Assembly: GCA_019636335.1 (NCBI GenBank)
Contig: JAHBXR010000010.1
Coordinates: 62,001 to 126,000, forward strand
Reading direction: 5' to 3'
DNA from: Pirellulales bacterium
Lineage (GTDB): Bacteria; Planctomycetota; Planctomycetia; Pirellulales; JAEUIK01
Length of the DNA stretch: 64,000 bases
Under the pieces are notes generated by a model that was given only the letters and a program-made list of their open reading frames with translations, was not told the origin of the DNA and did not search any database. A program made the translations under genes and the position numbers. Position 1 is the stretch's first letter, and every line of letters starts with the position of its first letter. Of the stretch, positions 18,990 to 27,820 are shown piece by piece.

Positions 18990-19973
18990 ATGTCGATTGA
19001 TTGGCCCCGCTTCGTCGAACGTATCGCGGCGAACCAGCGTTTTCTGCTGACGAGTCACATTCGCCCCGATGCCGACGCGCTTGGCAGCGAGCTGGGCATG
19101 GCGGGCGTGCTCGACGCCCTCGGCAAGGAAGTCATGATTGTCAACGGCCACGGTGTGCCGCGGAACCTCAAGTTCCTCGACCCCACAGGGCGCATCAAGC
19201 AGATCGGCAAGGATGTGCAAGTCGGCGAGCTCGTTGACCGTTTCGACATCCTGATGATTCTCGACACAAGCGCCTGGGCGCAGCTCGGCGACATGGGCGA
19301 GGTCATTCGCACGACCAAGGCCCGCAAGATCGTGCTCGACCACCACGTGAGCGCCGACGATCTCGGCGCCGAGGAATTCAAGGACACGCAGGCCGAGGCC
19401 ACCGGCCGGCTCGTGTTCGACGCCGCGCGCGCCCTGGGAGTGACCGTTGGCGAGGAGATCTCCACGCCCCTCTTCGCGGCGCTGGCGACCGACACGGGCT
19501 GGTTTCGCTTCGGCTCGACGCGAGGCGATACGTTTCGCACCGCCGGATCGATGGTCGACGCCGGGGCAAACCCCGCGGACATCTATCGCAACCTGCACGA
19601 GCAGGACACGCTCGCGCGGCTGCAGCTTACCGGGCGCATTCTCAGTCGCGCGGTGACGGAGCTCGACGGACGTTTGATCCACACCGCCGTGCTGGCCGAA
19701 GATTTCCAGGCCACCGGCGCCGCCCCCTCCGATACCGAAGACATCATCAACTTGACTCTCACCGTGGCCGGCACGCAGGCCGCGGTGATTCTCGTCGAGC
19801 AATCCAGCGGCGCCTTCAAGGTGAGCCTGCGCAGTCGCGGCACGATGGATTGCAGCCAGGTAGCCGAGCAATTCGGCGGGGGTGGACACCGCGCCGCGGC
19901 CGGCGCCACGGTCGACGGTCCGTTCGAAATCGCCCAATCCAAAGTGCTTGACGCGGTGCGCAGAGCGGTGTAA
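18990..19973 (+). CDS. DHH-family phosphoesterase (NrnA-like nanoRNase/pAp phosphatase)
   Basis: A 327-residue DHH/DHHA1 protein. Family members degrade 2-5 nt RNAs or hydrolyse pAp using two Mn ions. Motif I is LTSHIRPDADALGSELG (~20-36, metal-binding His and Asp). Motif II contains LILDTSAWAQLG-type Asp (~90). Motif III is the DHH triad LDHHVS (~117). The C-terminal DHHA1 domain ends with the substrate-binding FGGGGHRAAAGA (~295). It lies 12 bp after ribF and is translated from an ATG in the same operon. The length fits NrnA (about 310-330). The choice between oligoribonuclease and pAp phosphatase activity is not decidable here, and many members do both. Confidence 0.9.
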   Translation: MSIDWPRFVERIAANQRFLLTSHIRPDADALGSELGMAGVLDALGKEVMIVNGHGVPRNLKFLDPTGRIKQIGKDVQVGELVDRFDILMILDTSAWAQLGDMGEVIRTTKARKIVLDHHVSADDLGAEEFKDTQAEATGRLVFDAARALGVTVGEEISTPLFAALATDTGWFRFGSTRGDTFRTAGSMVDAGANPADIYRNLHEQDTLARLQLTGRILSRAVTELDGRLIHTAVLAEDFQATGAAPSDTEDIINLTLTVAGTQAAVILVEQSSGAFKVSLRSRGTMDCSQVAEQFGGGGHRAAAGATVDGPFEIAQSKVLDAVRRAV

Positions 19974-20118
19974 TACTCGCTCGCGCGTCGAGGGTTGCGT
20001 TCCTCCGCCTGCACGGCCATCCCACCTTTCATTTGCCCGCCTCGTATCAATCGCCGAACGTGCAATGCGCCCGCGGTAAGCAGGCGTTGCACCGCGACGC
20101 GATCTTGCGTCAGGAGAA

Positions 20119-20715
20119 ATGCCGATGGTCTCGAGCGACCGGACCTCCGCGCCGCGCGATGCTCGCGCCGGCGATGAAGATCGCCGCAGCTTCTTCTCCA
20201 CGGCCACGGCCGTGATCGTGGGGGGTATCGTCAGTGTCTTTCCGTTTGCGGCCGGTCTCCTGGTCCTGTTCGATCCCCTGCGCCGGCAGGGCAGTGCCGG
20301 TGGTTTCCTTCGCATCGCCTCGCTCGACGAGTTGCCCGCCGATGGCGTGCCCCGTTCGTTTCCCGTGATTACCGATCGCGTCGATGCCTGGAACAAGTTC
20401 GTCAACGAGCCCGTGGGCATGGTGTTCTTGCGGCGCACGAAAGAGGGCGTCGCCCAGGTCGAGGCGTTGAACGCCGTTTGTCCGCATGCCGGCTGCTTCG
20501 TCGACTTTCTGAGCAAGGAGTCGCACTTTCAGTGCCCTTGCCACGACAGTTCCTTCGAGCCGAACGGCACGCGTATCCATCCTGAACGTTGCCCCAGCCC
20601 CCGCGACCTCGACGCGCTGGCGGTCGAAATCCGCATGGTCGAGGGCCGGGAAGAGGTGTGGGTCGAGTTCAAGAACTTCCGCGCCGGCACGCCCGAGAAG
20701 ATCGCCGACGCCTGA
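20119..20715 (+). CDS. Rieske 2Fe-2S protein of a bc-type complex
   Basis: A 198-residue membrane-anchored Rieske protein, which passes electrons from quinol to cytochrome c. The N-terminus has an Arg pair before a hydrophobic stretch (DRRSFFSTATAVIVGGIVSV), typical of a Tat-exported Rieske anchor. The cluster ligands are C121-P-H123 and C139-P-C141-H142, with C126 and C141 positioned for the stabilising disulfide. It lies 76 bp upstream of the cytochrome b/c gene, so the two subunits of an alternative complex III are encoded together. There is no separate cytochrome c1 gene; that role falls to the c domains fused to cytochrome b. Another ATG two codons downstream could be the start. Confidence 0.93.
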   Translation: MPMVSSDRTSAPRDARAGDEDRRSFFSTATAVIVGGIVSVFPFAAGLLVLFDPLRRQGSAGGFLRIASLDELPADGVPRSFPVITDRVDAWNKFVNEPVGMVFLRRTKEGVAQVEALNAVCPHAGCFVDFLSKESHFQCPCHDSSFEPNGTRIHPERCPSPRDLDALAVEIRMVEGREEVWVEFKNFRAGTPEKIADA

Positions 20716-20791
20716 GTCGCCACGGCGCGCACGTCGACGGGCGTCCCCCGCAAAGTTGCCGTTCTGCACCAAGTAGCGAAAGTGTTGCACG

Positions 20792-23029
20792 ATGAGAGCG
20801 TTTTTCGATTGGCTCGACGATCGCACCGGGTATCGCGACCTCGTCGGCGCAGCGCTGTACGAGCACATTCCCGGCGGTGCCCGCTGGCGCTATGTCTGGG
20901 GCAGCACGCTGGTCTTCGCCTTTTTCATGCAGGTGGTGACGGGCTTCGTGCTGTGGACGGCCTATAGCCCCAGCGCCCAAACGGCCTGGGAAAGCGTGGC
21001 CTACATCCAATACGACATGCAAGGAGGCTGGCTCGTGCGCGGTCTGCACCACTTCATGGCGCAGGCCATGGTCGTGTTGCTGGCACTCCACCTGATGCAA
21101 GTGGTGATCGACGGCGCCTACCGAGCGCCGCGCGAGATCAACTTCTGGCTCGGCCTGATCCTGATGCAGATCGTGCTGGGGCTCGCGCTCACCGGCTACC
21201 TGTTGCCCTGGGATCAAAAGGGATTCTGGGCCACCCGCGTCGCCACGAACCTGATGGGCATCGTGCCGGTCGTCGGCGCCGATCTGCAACGGCTGGTCGT
21301 CGGCGGCACCACGTACGGCCACCACACGCTGACCCGTTTCTTCGCTCTGCACGCCGGCGTGCTGCCGGCACTGCTCGTCTTCTTCCTGGTGCTCCATGTG
21401 GCGCTCTTCCGCCGTCACGGCATTCATGCGCGCGACCCCGAGCGCAAGCCCGATCACACGTTCTGGCCCGAGCAGGTGATGCGCGACGCCGTGGCCTGTC
21501 TGGCCGTGTTGCTCGTCGTCTTGGGGCTGGTCTTTCTGCCGGGGTTGGGAGATCGCCCCGCGGGAGCGCCGCCCGGTTATTACCTGGGCGCGGAGCTAGG
21601 CGCACCGGCCGACCCGGCCAGCCCGTATTCCGCCGCGCGACCCGAGTGGTACTTCTTATTCCTGTTCCAGTTCTTGAAGTTCTTCCACGGCGAGACCGAA
21701 ATCTACGGCGCCATCGTAATTCCCGGCGCCGTGATGGGCGTGCTCTTCCTGATGCCCATCCTGGGACGCTGGCGACTGGGGCACGGCTTCAACATCGGCT
21801 TTCTCATCGTGATGGGCATCGGCATCGGCGCGCTCACGGTGCAGGCCATGGTCGAAGATCGCGGCGACGAGACCTATCTGGCGGCTGTCGAACAGGCAGA
21901 AATGAACGCCACGCGCGTGCGTGATTTGACCCACGCGCCCGAGGGCATCGGCGCCGCTGGCGCGCTGGCCCTGGTGCGACAAGACCCGATGATTCAAGGC
22001 CCACTCCTGTTCAATCGCCACTGCGTGATGTGTCACACGCACGTCGACGAGAACGGTCACGGGCTGGCGGGCGACGAAGCACCCACGGCCTCGAATCTGT
22101 ACGGCTTCGCCACGCGCGAGTGGATCGCCGGGTTGCTCTCTCCCGAGCATATTGGTACGGCGGCCTACTTCGGCGCCACTCCCTACAAACAAGGGGACAT
22201 GGTCGGCTGGGTAAACGACACCGTGCCCAGCATGAGCGACGAAGAAAAAGCCGATCTCCAGAAAGTCGTCGCGGCGCTTTCGGCCGAGGCACACCTCCCC
22301 TCTCAGGAAGCGATCGACGCGCGCGACGCCGCCACGATCGAAGAGGGCGCCACGCTGCTCAAGGAGACGGTCGGTTGCGCTGACTGCCATCGCTTTCACG
22401 ATGCGGGCGAGTTGGGCAGTGCCCCCGATCTCACGGGCTACGGTTCGTACGGCTGGCTCAGCGAGTTCATCAGCGACCCGACGCACGAGCGCTTCTATCG
22501 CGAGGCGGTCGACGGGGGGATGCCCGGCTTCGCCACCCATCGCGAGAATCCGTTGGCGAACAAGCTCAGCCCAGAGCAACTCGATGTGCTCGTGCGTTGG
22601 CTCCGGGGGGAGTGGTACCGTCCCGAATTCACCCTTGCTTCGACGACCGGCGAAGGTGCGGCCGCGGATCCTGCCCCACCGCCGGCGTCCGATACGACGT
22701 CCGCAGCACCGACTCCGGAGGCCTCGAGCGAGGCAACCATGCCCGCTGCGGCCGAACCGGCAGCCGAGAATCCTTCCGCACCGGCAGAGCCGGTTGAAGA
22801 GCCCGCGAGTCCGAACGAGCCGGAGCCTGGGGAAGAATCTCCGGCCGATAGCCCCCAGGCCGAAGAAGCGCCGACCGAGGATGCTCCCGCGGCAACACCC
22901 CCGGCCGAGGAGCCGCCAGCGGCCGACTCCCAGCCCTCGGAAGAGCCCACCCCGACGCCGGAAGCGGACAGCGAAAATGAGCCGGCCCCCTCCGAACCGG
23001 TCTCAGAAGAGCCATCTGCCACTTTGTAG
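20792..23029 (+). CDS. Cytochrome b fused to a diheme cytochrome c, with acidic Pro/Glu-rich tail
   Basis: A 745-residue fusion forming the membrane core of a quinol:cytochrome c oxidoreductase. Residues ~1-400 are cytochrome b: four N-terminal helices with the heme-b His pairs (HHFMAQAM and FALHAG regions), then the subunit-IV part with the Qo-site PEWY (284-287). A periplasmic cytochrome c part follows with two heme motifs, C411-V-M-C-H and C529-A-D-C-H. From ~615 to the end the chain becomes a low-complexity tail rich in Pro, Glu, Ala and Ser. The tail has no known enzymatic role and could span the periplasm or bind wall. The b/c fusion replaces a separate c1. The partner Rieske gene is just upstream. 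Confidence 0.92.
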   Translation: MRAFFDWLDDRTGYRDLVGAALYEHIPGGARWRYVWGSTLVFAFFMQVVTGFVLWTAYSPSAQTAWESVAYIQYDMQGGWLVRGLHHFMAQAMVVLLALHLMQVVIDGAYRAPREINFWLGLILMQIVLGLALTGYLLPWDQKGFWATRVATNLMGIVPVVGADLQRLVVGGTTYGHHTLTRFFALHAGVLPALLVFFLVLHVALFRRHGIHARDPERKPDHTFWPEQVMRDAVACLAVLLVVLGLVFLPGLGDRPAGAPPGYYLGAELGAPADPASPYSAARPEWYFLFLFQFLKFFHGETEIYGAIVIPGAVMGVLFLMPILGRWRLGHGFNIGFLIVMGIGIGALTVQAMVEDRGDETYLAAVEQAEMNATRVRDLTHAPEGIGAAGALALVRQDPMIQGPLLFNRHCVMCHTHVDENGHGLAGDEAPTASNLYGFATREWIAGLLSPEHIGTAAYFGATPYKQGDMVGWVNDTVPSMSDEEKADLQKVVAALSAEAHLPSQEAIDARDAATIEEGATLLKETVGCADCHRFHDAGELGSAPDLTGYGSYGWLSEFISDPTHERFYREAVDGGMPGFATHRENPLANKLSPEQLDVLVRWLRGEWYRPEFTLASTTGEGAAADPAPPPASDTTSAAPTPEASSEATMPAAAEPAAENPSAPAEPVEEPASPNEPEPGEESPADSPQAEEAPTEDAPAATPPAEEPPAADSQPSEEPTPTPEADSENEPAPSEPVSEEPSATL

Positions 23030-23354
23030 GGATACATATCAAGCTCGGGCCGCCAAGACTGGTCGGCTTTCCGGCTGCATGCTCTATGCAATCGGTGCAT
23101 TCGCGCCATTTTATTGCCCCGCCCTGGGAATTCGCCCGTACTCTTTGCGGAATCGATACAGTTTGACACCCGCTTTGGCCGATCATGGACGACGAAACAC
23201 CGTAGCGCCACCGCGCGCTACGCTTGTCGTGTGGGATTGAACTTCGCGTAGCGGCGACGTTTGGCGTCGGTAACGCCGGCCCAAACGGGTCACCGTGAGG
23301 TTGGAATTCCACGCCATGATCGGGGTGCTGTCGGATTGGGAAGCAGGCGTTCGG

Positions 23355-24128
23355 ATGTGGTGTCCTAGTTGTCGGCAAGACGTACCGGGCATAGCCTCGG
23401 GCATCGACGGAGACCTGGTCTGCGTCCGATGCGGCCATGCGCTGGCGTTGCCCGAAGCGGCGTCCGTCGATGCCGACATGCCAGAACACACCTTTCCGCT
23501 CGCCAGTGAAGACGAATTGCTCGGCGATGCCTGGCTCGCGCGGAGCGCTCCTTTCGATCCGTTCGAGTTCGACGTCCCTTTGGGGCGGGCACATCATGTC
23601 TTGCGTCTGGCGAACCCGGCGCAACCCATCGATCTGCACACGGCGCATCTCGAGCCGTTGCCCATGGCGTTGCGCACGGCGGGCCGTCCGCGCGAGCCGC
23701 AGGCGATCGGCAAGAAACGGCAGCCGATGTCGCTCATGTCGCAACTGGCGTGGGGGGCGATCGCCTTGGGGATCGGGGCCTTCGTGTGCGGCGCAATCCT
23801 CGTCGGGTGGTCGTTATTCGGCAGCCGGCCCGAGTTGTGGGATCTGGGGCTGCCGATCGCATTGGGTGGGCAGGCCGCGCTCGTGGTGGGGTTGCTGCTG
23901 CAGCTCGGACGTGCCGACGACGAGGAAGCAGACGATCCGCGGGCCGAGATCGAGGCCCTCTACCAGCAGGTCGATGCGATGCAGCATTCGCAGCGACTCA
24001 CAGCCACCTCGGCCACGCATAGCTACTATACCGACCCGGGCATCTCTGCCATGCCCGACGCCAAACTGGCTGAACTGAAAGGCCAACTCGATTCGCTCGC
24101 CGTGCGAATGCAGGAACCGCATCGCTAA
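23355..24128 (+). CDS. Zinc-ribbon membrane protein of unknown function
   Basis: A 257-residue protein. I prefer the ATG at 23355 because it opens directly with a zinc ribbon, MWCPSCRQDV...LVCVRCG, whose two CxxC pairs (~3-6 and ~24-27) would bind one zinc. Earlier possible starts are GTG 23295 and ATG 23316. After a variable acidic region come two membrane helices (~130-155 and ~165-185: WGAIALGIGAFVCGAILVGW and ALGGQAALVVGLLLQLG). A cytoplasmic tail with coiled-coil character follows (EIEALYQQVDAMQHSQRL, AKLAELKGQLDSL). I do not recognise a named family, but proteins of this architecture recur in planctomycetes. The stop overlaps the convergent methyltransferase stop by 4 bp. Confidence 0.7.
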   Translation: MWCPSCRQDVPGIASGIDGDLVCVRCGHALALPEAASVDADMPEHTFPLASEDELLGDAWLARSAPFDPFEFDVPLGRAHHVLRLANPAQPIDLHTAHLEPLPMALRTAGRPREPQAIGKKRQPMSLMSQLAWGAIALGIGAFVCGAILVGWSLFGSRPELWDLGLPIALGGQAALVVGLLLQLGRADDEEADDPRAEIEALYQQVDAMQHSQRLTATSATHSYYTDPGISAMPDAKLAELKGQLDSLAVRMQEPHR

Positions 24129-24907
24129 AGCTTATTCGCCACGATGCGAATGCGGCGATAGTCTGCCACCCAGCGATCGGTCTTCCACAGGCTGGGACGA
24201 AGTCGTTGCTCGACGTCGGCGTAGACCTCTTCGCGGCGATCTTGATCGAGGGCGGACAAGATCCCACCGGCAAACATCCGCAGCCAGTTGCGCAGCCCCT
24301 GTGCGCCATCTTCCAAGGGCGTGGGGCGATCGAAAAGCGCCGCATGGCGCACTTCGAAACCGTGCCGCTCCAGCAGCGGGGCGTAGATGCCCACGGTGGG
24401 AAAATACCAGGGCGAAATCTCGGCCGTGGGTTGACCGAGCGCGGCGCTGGTCGCCTCGAGAATCTGCTGCACACAACCATGCCCGCCGAATTCGGCCACG
24501 AATCGCCCCCCCGGCCGCAAGGCCCGCGCGACCGCGCGCACGGCATCCTCGCTACGGCGTACCCAGTGCAGTGCCGCATTCGAAAACACCGCATCGACCG
24601 GCTCGTCGACGGTGAATTCCGCGGCATCGGCCACCTCGAAGCGCAGCTCGGGAAAGTTACGTCTCGCCTGATCGATCATCTCGGCCGAGAGATCCAAGCC
24701 CACGATGCTAGCCCCCGTCTTCGCGATGTCGGCCGTGAGCACCCCCGTACCACACCCCAGATCGATGATGCGTTCGCCCGGCTGCGCATCGAGCAGCTTG
24801 AGCATGTCGGCGACCATCGTATAGACGAACGAATGGCGGCGGTCGTAGAGGCTGGGATCCCAAGTTTGAGTGACAGGGGGCGAACCTACCGACGCAGTAT
24901 CTGTCAT
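24125..24907 (-). CDS. Class I SAM methyltransferase (trans-aconitate methyltransferase-like)
   Basis: A 260-residue methyltransferase starting at the ATG 24905-24907 (MTDTASVG); a longer frame adds 12 unlikely residues. Motif I is RIIDLGCGTGVLTADIAKTG (~46-65). The acidic GLDLSAEMI follows strand 2, and VDAVFSNAALHWV is the typical post-motif of trans-aconitate/biotin-type methyltransferases. The C-terminal region (WYFPTVGIYAPLLERHGF) resembles the Tam family, which methylates small carboxylic acids. The gene is convergent with the zinc-ribbon protein and divergent from the DinB gene 147 bp away, so it is monocistronic. The substrate is not determined. Confidence 0.85.
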   Translation of the reverse strand: MTDTASVGSPPVTQTWDPSLYDRRHSFVYTMVADMLKLLDAQPGERIIDLGCGTGVLTADIAKTGASIVGLDLSAEMIDQARRNFPELRFEVADAAEFTVDEPVDAVFSNAALHWVRRSEDAVRAVARALRPGGRFVAEFGGHGCVQQILEATSAALGQPTAEISPWYFPTVGIYAPLLERHGFEVRHAALFDRPTPLEDGAQGLRNWLRMFAGGILSALDQDRREEVYADVEQRLRPSLWKTDRWVADYRRIRIVANKL

Positions 24908-25054
24908 GGACGAAATCCTCAGCGTGACTTGCAGCGTGAACACTCTCGAGTATCGTGCTCGCAGCAGGGGCGGGCAACCAGCCAGAGGGACACGACGACC
25001 GACTGGTTCGCGCCAAATGCAGTCCGATTACCCCCAGAGCAGGGAGCCACCCGC

Positions 25055-25555
25055 ATGAACCGCCTGGAATTGGCCTTACAACAGATCTCCGAAGTGCGTG
25101 CCTACTCCACGCGCGTGCTCGACGAGGCCGATCCGGCCGACTGGTTTCGCCAGCCGACCGAAGGAGTCACGCACCTTGCCTGGCAGGTGGGGCACATGGC
25201 CATGGCCCAATATCGTCTGGCGCTCGTGCAGGTGCGCGGCCCCCAGGCCGACGACGAACGGTTGATTCCCACCAGTTACGTGACGATCTTCGGGCGCGGC
25301 TCCGTGCCGGTGGCCGACGCCACCCAATACCCCACTCCACAGCAACTGCGCGCCGTCTTCGATGCCGTTCATGAGCAGGTGCTGGCCGAGGCGCCCACGT
25401 TCGACGACGCGCTGCTCGACGAGCCGCCTCACCACCCCCACCCGCTGTTCAACACGCGTTTCGGTGCATTGTTGTGGTGCGCGCGGCACGAGATGGTCCA
25501 CGTCGGTCAGATCGGACTGCTCAAGCGACTCTTCGGCGCCGCCGCGACGTGGTAA
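25055..25555 (+). CDS. DinB-family protein
   Basis: A 166-residue four-helix-bundle protein of the DinB/YfiT superfamily. These metal-binding proteins include thiol S-transferases (bacillithiol or mycothiol type) and proteins of unknown role. The ATG at 25055 has AGGGAG ~8-10 bp upstream; a long frame further upstream is antisense to the methyltransferase and not coding. Putative metal ligands are His47-type in LAWQVGHMAMAQ (~46) and the pair in ARHEMVHVGQIGLLKRLF (~150). That spacing is characteristic of the family. The protein is soluble, with no signal peptide. It is not in an obvious operon. The exact activity is unknown. Confidence 0.85.
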   Translation: MNRLELALQQISEVRAYSTRVLDEADPADWFRQPTEGVTHLAWQVGHMAMAQYRLALVQVRGPQADDERLIPTSYVTIFGRGSVPVADATQYPTPQQLRAVFDAVHEQVLAEAPTFDDALLDEPPHHPHPLFNTRFGALLWCARHEMVHVGQIGLLKRLFGAAATW

Positions 25556-25731
25556 CGTAGCCGCGCAACACGCGAACCGCGTTGCAACCGATACGGACTG
25601 CGACTCCGGCCGACGTTCGCTGCCGTGGAATTCAGGACAGGGATGCGATTATTTCGGCGCCGGTATCGCCCGTCGCCCTTTGATCTCGGCCCCGCGAACC
25701 GTTTGCAAGGGGGCTGCTGGATGTCCAGACG

Positions 25732-25768
25732 ATAGTTGTCTAGACATCTATTGTTTGGACGTCTATAG
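25732..25768 (+). promoter_or_regulatory. Likely MarR operator and promoter region
   Basis: A 20-bp near-perfect palindrome, ATAGTTGTCTAGACATCTAT (25732-25751), is centred on the perfect TGTCTAGACA. It is followed by a related half-site, GGACGTCTATAG (25757-25768), and preceded by TCCAGACGATAG (25724-25735). The DNA is strikingly AT-rich for this genome and ends 9 bp before the regulator's ATG. MarR proteins usually bind 16-20 bp palindromes of this kind in their own promoter, so autoregulation of the marR-antiporter operon is the natural reading. Confidence 0.6.
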
Positions 25769-25776
25769 TGGCGGTC

Positions 25777-26259
25777 ATGTCCAGGCCAACCGTTTTGTCC
25801 GCCGCCCGGTTCGATTCGCTACAGCAAGAGGCGTTTCTCGCCCTCTGGCGGACCTACGACCGGCTGCGCGTGCTGGAGGACGAGCTTTTCGCTCGGTTCG
25901 AACTCACGGCGCAACAGTACAACCTGCTCCGGTTGTTATGTGGCGCCCATCCGGATCTCGTGCCGACCTTGAGCCTGGTAGCCCGGCTTGTTTCGCGGGC
26001 TCCCGACGTCACGCGCATGCTTGACCGACTCGAGCAACGGGGGCTGATCGTTCGCGAACGCCGTGACGAGGATCGCAGGACCGTCTTGGTGGGCATCACG
26101 AAAGCGGGCCTGGCGCTCGTTCAACAGATCACCGAGCCGCTCCGTGAGTGCCACAAGCGTCAACTCGGCCATCTCTCGCCATCCGAGTTGAAAGAGCTGG
26201 TTCGGCTTCTGCGCAAAGCACGAGGGCCGCACGAGCCATCGGATAGTCCTTGGAAATAA
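25777..26259 (+). CDS. MarR-family transcriptional regulator
   Basis: A 160-residue winged-helix repressor. The ATG at 25777 (MSRPTVLS) is preferred; an in-frame GTG at 25768 adds three residues but falls inside the putative operator. The core runs LTAQQYNLLRLL (helix 2), LSLVARLVSRAPDVTRMLDRLEQRGLI (recognition helix, ~68-94) and the wing VRERRDEDRRTVLVGIT (~95-111). This is the classic MarR pattern. A long C-terminal helix is available for dimerisation. The antiporter gene follows 12 bp downstream in the same direction. MarR regulators of this kind commonly sense phenolic or oxidising compounds and derepress an export or tolerance gene; the ligand here is unknown. The palindrome just upstream supports autoregulation. 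Confidence 0.9.
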   Translation: MSRPTVLSAARFDSLQQEAFLALWRTYDRLRVLEDELFARFELTAQQYNLLRLLCGAHPDLVPTLSLVARLVSRAPDVTRMLDRLEQRGLIVRERRDEDRRTVLVGITKAGLALVQQITEPLRECHKRQLGHLSPSELKELVRLLRKARGPHEPSDSPWK

Positions 26260-26271
26260 TCCGGAGGCCCC

Positions 26272-27771
26272 ATGTCGAGCCCCCTGCTCCCAGGCACTGC
26301 CCAGGATGTCTCTCGTCCATTCCGCTGGCGAGGCCTCGTGAGCTACCTGGCGCTCATCGCTGGCGGCATCGGTCTGTTCCTTTTGATCCGCGCGTTCGGC
26401 AGTGATTTGACCGCCGGAGCGTCTCCCGCCGATGCACGCCCCGTGGGCCAGCCACAGCCAGGTCAGGTAGACGTTGTATTGCACGTCATCGCGACTCTCG
26501 CAGCCGTCCTATTTGTCGGATTTGTTCTCGGACGTGTCTGCAAGTATTTAGGCCAGCCTCCCGTCATCGGCGAGGTGATCGCAGGGATCATGCTCGGCCC
26601 ATCGCTGTTGGGCGCCCTGTCGCCCGATGTATTCCATATGCTCATCCCTTCCTCGGTCAGCGACCCGAACGGGCAAGTTCCCGCGGCGCTGCGGGCCGTG
26701 TCGCAGATCGGCGTTATTCTCTACATGTTCCTCGTCGGACTGGAATTGAATGCGGCCCGCCTGGCCGGCCGGGCTCACACCGCCGTGGCGGTGTCGCACG
26801 CGAGCATCGTGGTGCCCTTCGTGCTTGGCGCCGCGCTCGCCTTGGGGCTGTATCCGGTTTTCTCGCACGAGGGGGTGCCGTTCACTAGCTTTGCGCTGTT
26901 CATGGGCGTTGCGATGTCGATCACCGCCTTTCCGGTGTTGGCCCGCATTCTCACCGACCGCAAGCTGGACAAAACGGAACTCGGCGCGGTGGCGCTCAGT
27001 TGTGCGGCGGCCGACGACGTGACGGCCTGGTGCCTGCTGGCGTTAGTCGTCGGCGTCGCTCAAGCCAAGCTTGGCAGCGCGGCCTTCGTAATTGGCGGCG
27101 CACTCGCCTTTATCGCCTGCATGGTTCTCCTGGTCCGGCCGCTGCTCGACCGTCTGATTCCGCGCTTGACGAGTCCGTCCCAGACGCTCTCTCCGCTAGT
27201 CGTCTCCGGCACTTTTCTGGCGGTGCTCCTGGCCGCCCTGACCACCGAACTGATCGGCATTCATGCGGTCTTCGGAGCATTCTTGCTCGGCGCGGTGATT
27301 CCCCACGATAGCCGGATTGCTCAAGAGTTCTCCGTCAAATTAAAGGATCTGGTCACCGTCTTGCTCTTGCCCGCCTTCTTCGCCTTCACCGGCATGCGAA
27401 TGCAGATCAGTCTGGTAAGTGGCTGGCAGAGCTGGCTGTGGTGCGCGGCGATCATCCTCGTGGCGACGGCCGGAAAATTTGGCGGTACTCTCGGTGCGGC
27501 GAGATTGACGGGCCTGCCCTGGCGCGAATCGGCCGCTCTCGGCGCGCTGATGAACACGCGAGGGCTGATGGAGCTCATTGTGTTGAACATCGGACTGGAC
27601 TTGGGAGTCATCAGCCCCACGCTCTTCGCGATGATGGTCATCATGGCCCTGGTGACCACGGCGACGACAGCCCCCGTTCTGCAATGGCTGGTTCCATCAG
27701 CCGGCAACGTCGCCGCGTCCTCGCCCAAGGAATCACACCCGGCGAATTCCACGGCCGCTACGGCAATCTGA
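26272..27771 (+). CDS. Cation:proton antiporter, CPA2 type
   Basis: A 499-residue membrane protein of the monovalent cation:proton antiporter-2 family (Na+ or K+/H+ exchange). A hydrophobic helix (~24-42) and a Pro/Ala-rich loop precede the conserved core. The core begins with GFVLGRVCKYLGQPPVIGEVIAGIMLGPS (split here as LGQPPVIGEVIAGI and MLGPS). About 12 further helices follow. The ion-binding Asp pair is in CAAADDVTAWCLLALV (~245-260). KefB-type C-terminal nucleotide-binding (TrkA-N) domains are absent, so it is the short form. It is cotranscribed with the MarR regulator (12 bp gap) and presumably induced when that repressor lets go. The transported ion cannot be told from sequence. Confidence 0.9.
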   Translation: MSSPLLPGTAQDVSRPFRWRGLVSYLALIAGGIGLFLLIRAFGSDLTAGASPADARPVGQPQPGQVDVVLHVIATLAAVLFVGFVLGRVCKYLGQPPVIGEVIAGIMLGPSLLGALSPDVFHMLIPSSVSDPNGQVPAALRAVSQIGVILYMFLVGLELNAARLAGRAHTAVAVSHASIVVPFVLGAALALGLYPVFSHEGVPFTSFALFMGVAMSITAFPVLARILTDRKLDKTELGAVALSCAAADDVTAWCLLALVVGVAQAKLGSAAFVIGGALAFIACMVLLVRPLLDRLIPRLTSPSQTLSPLVVSGTFLAVLLAALTTELIGIHAVFGAFLLGAVIPHDSRIAQEFSVKLKDLVTVLLLPAFFAFTGMRMQISLVSGWQSWLWCAAIILVATAGKFGGTLGAARLTGLPWRESAALGALMNTRGLMELIVLNIGLDLGVISPTLFAMMVIMALVTTATTAPVLQWLVPSAGNVAASSPKESHPANSTAATAI

Positions 27772-27820
27772 ATCGCGCGAAATAGAACGACGCGTCCGTT
27801 CGAGGAACTGCATGATGGCA

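Noticed and set aside
18327-20516. 729-residue open frame antisense to ribF and the DHH gene
   Set aside because: It lies opposite two well-supported genes. Its composition (Arg, His, Gly-rich, no domain pattern) is what the third codon positions of high-GC genes produce in the reverse frame.
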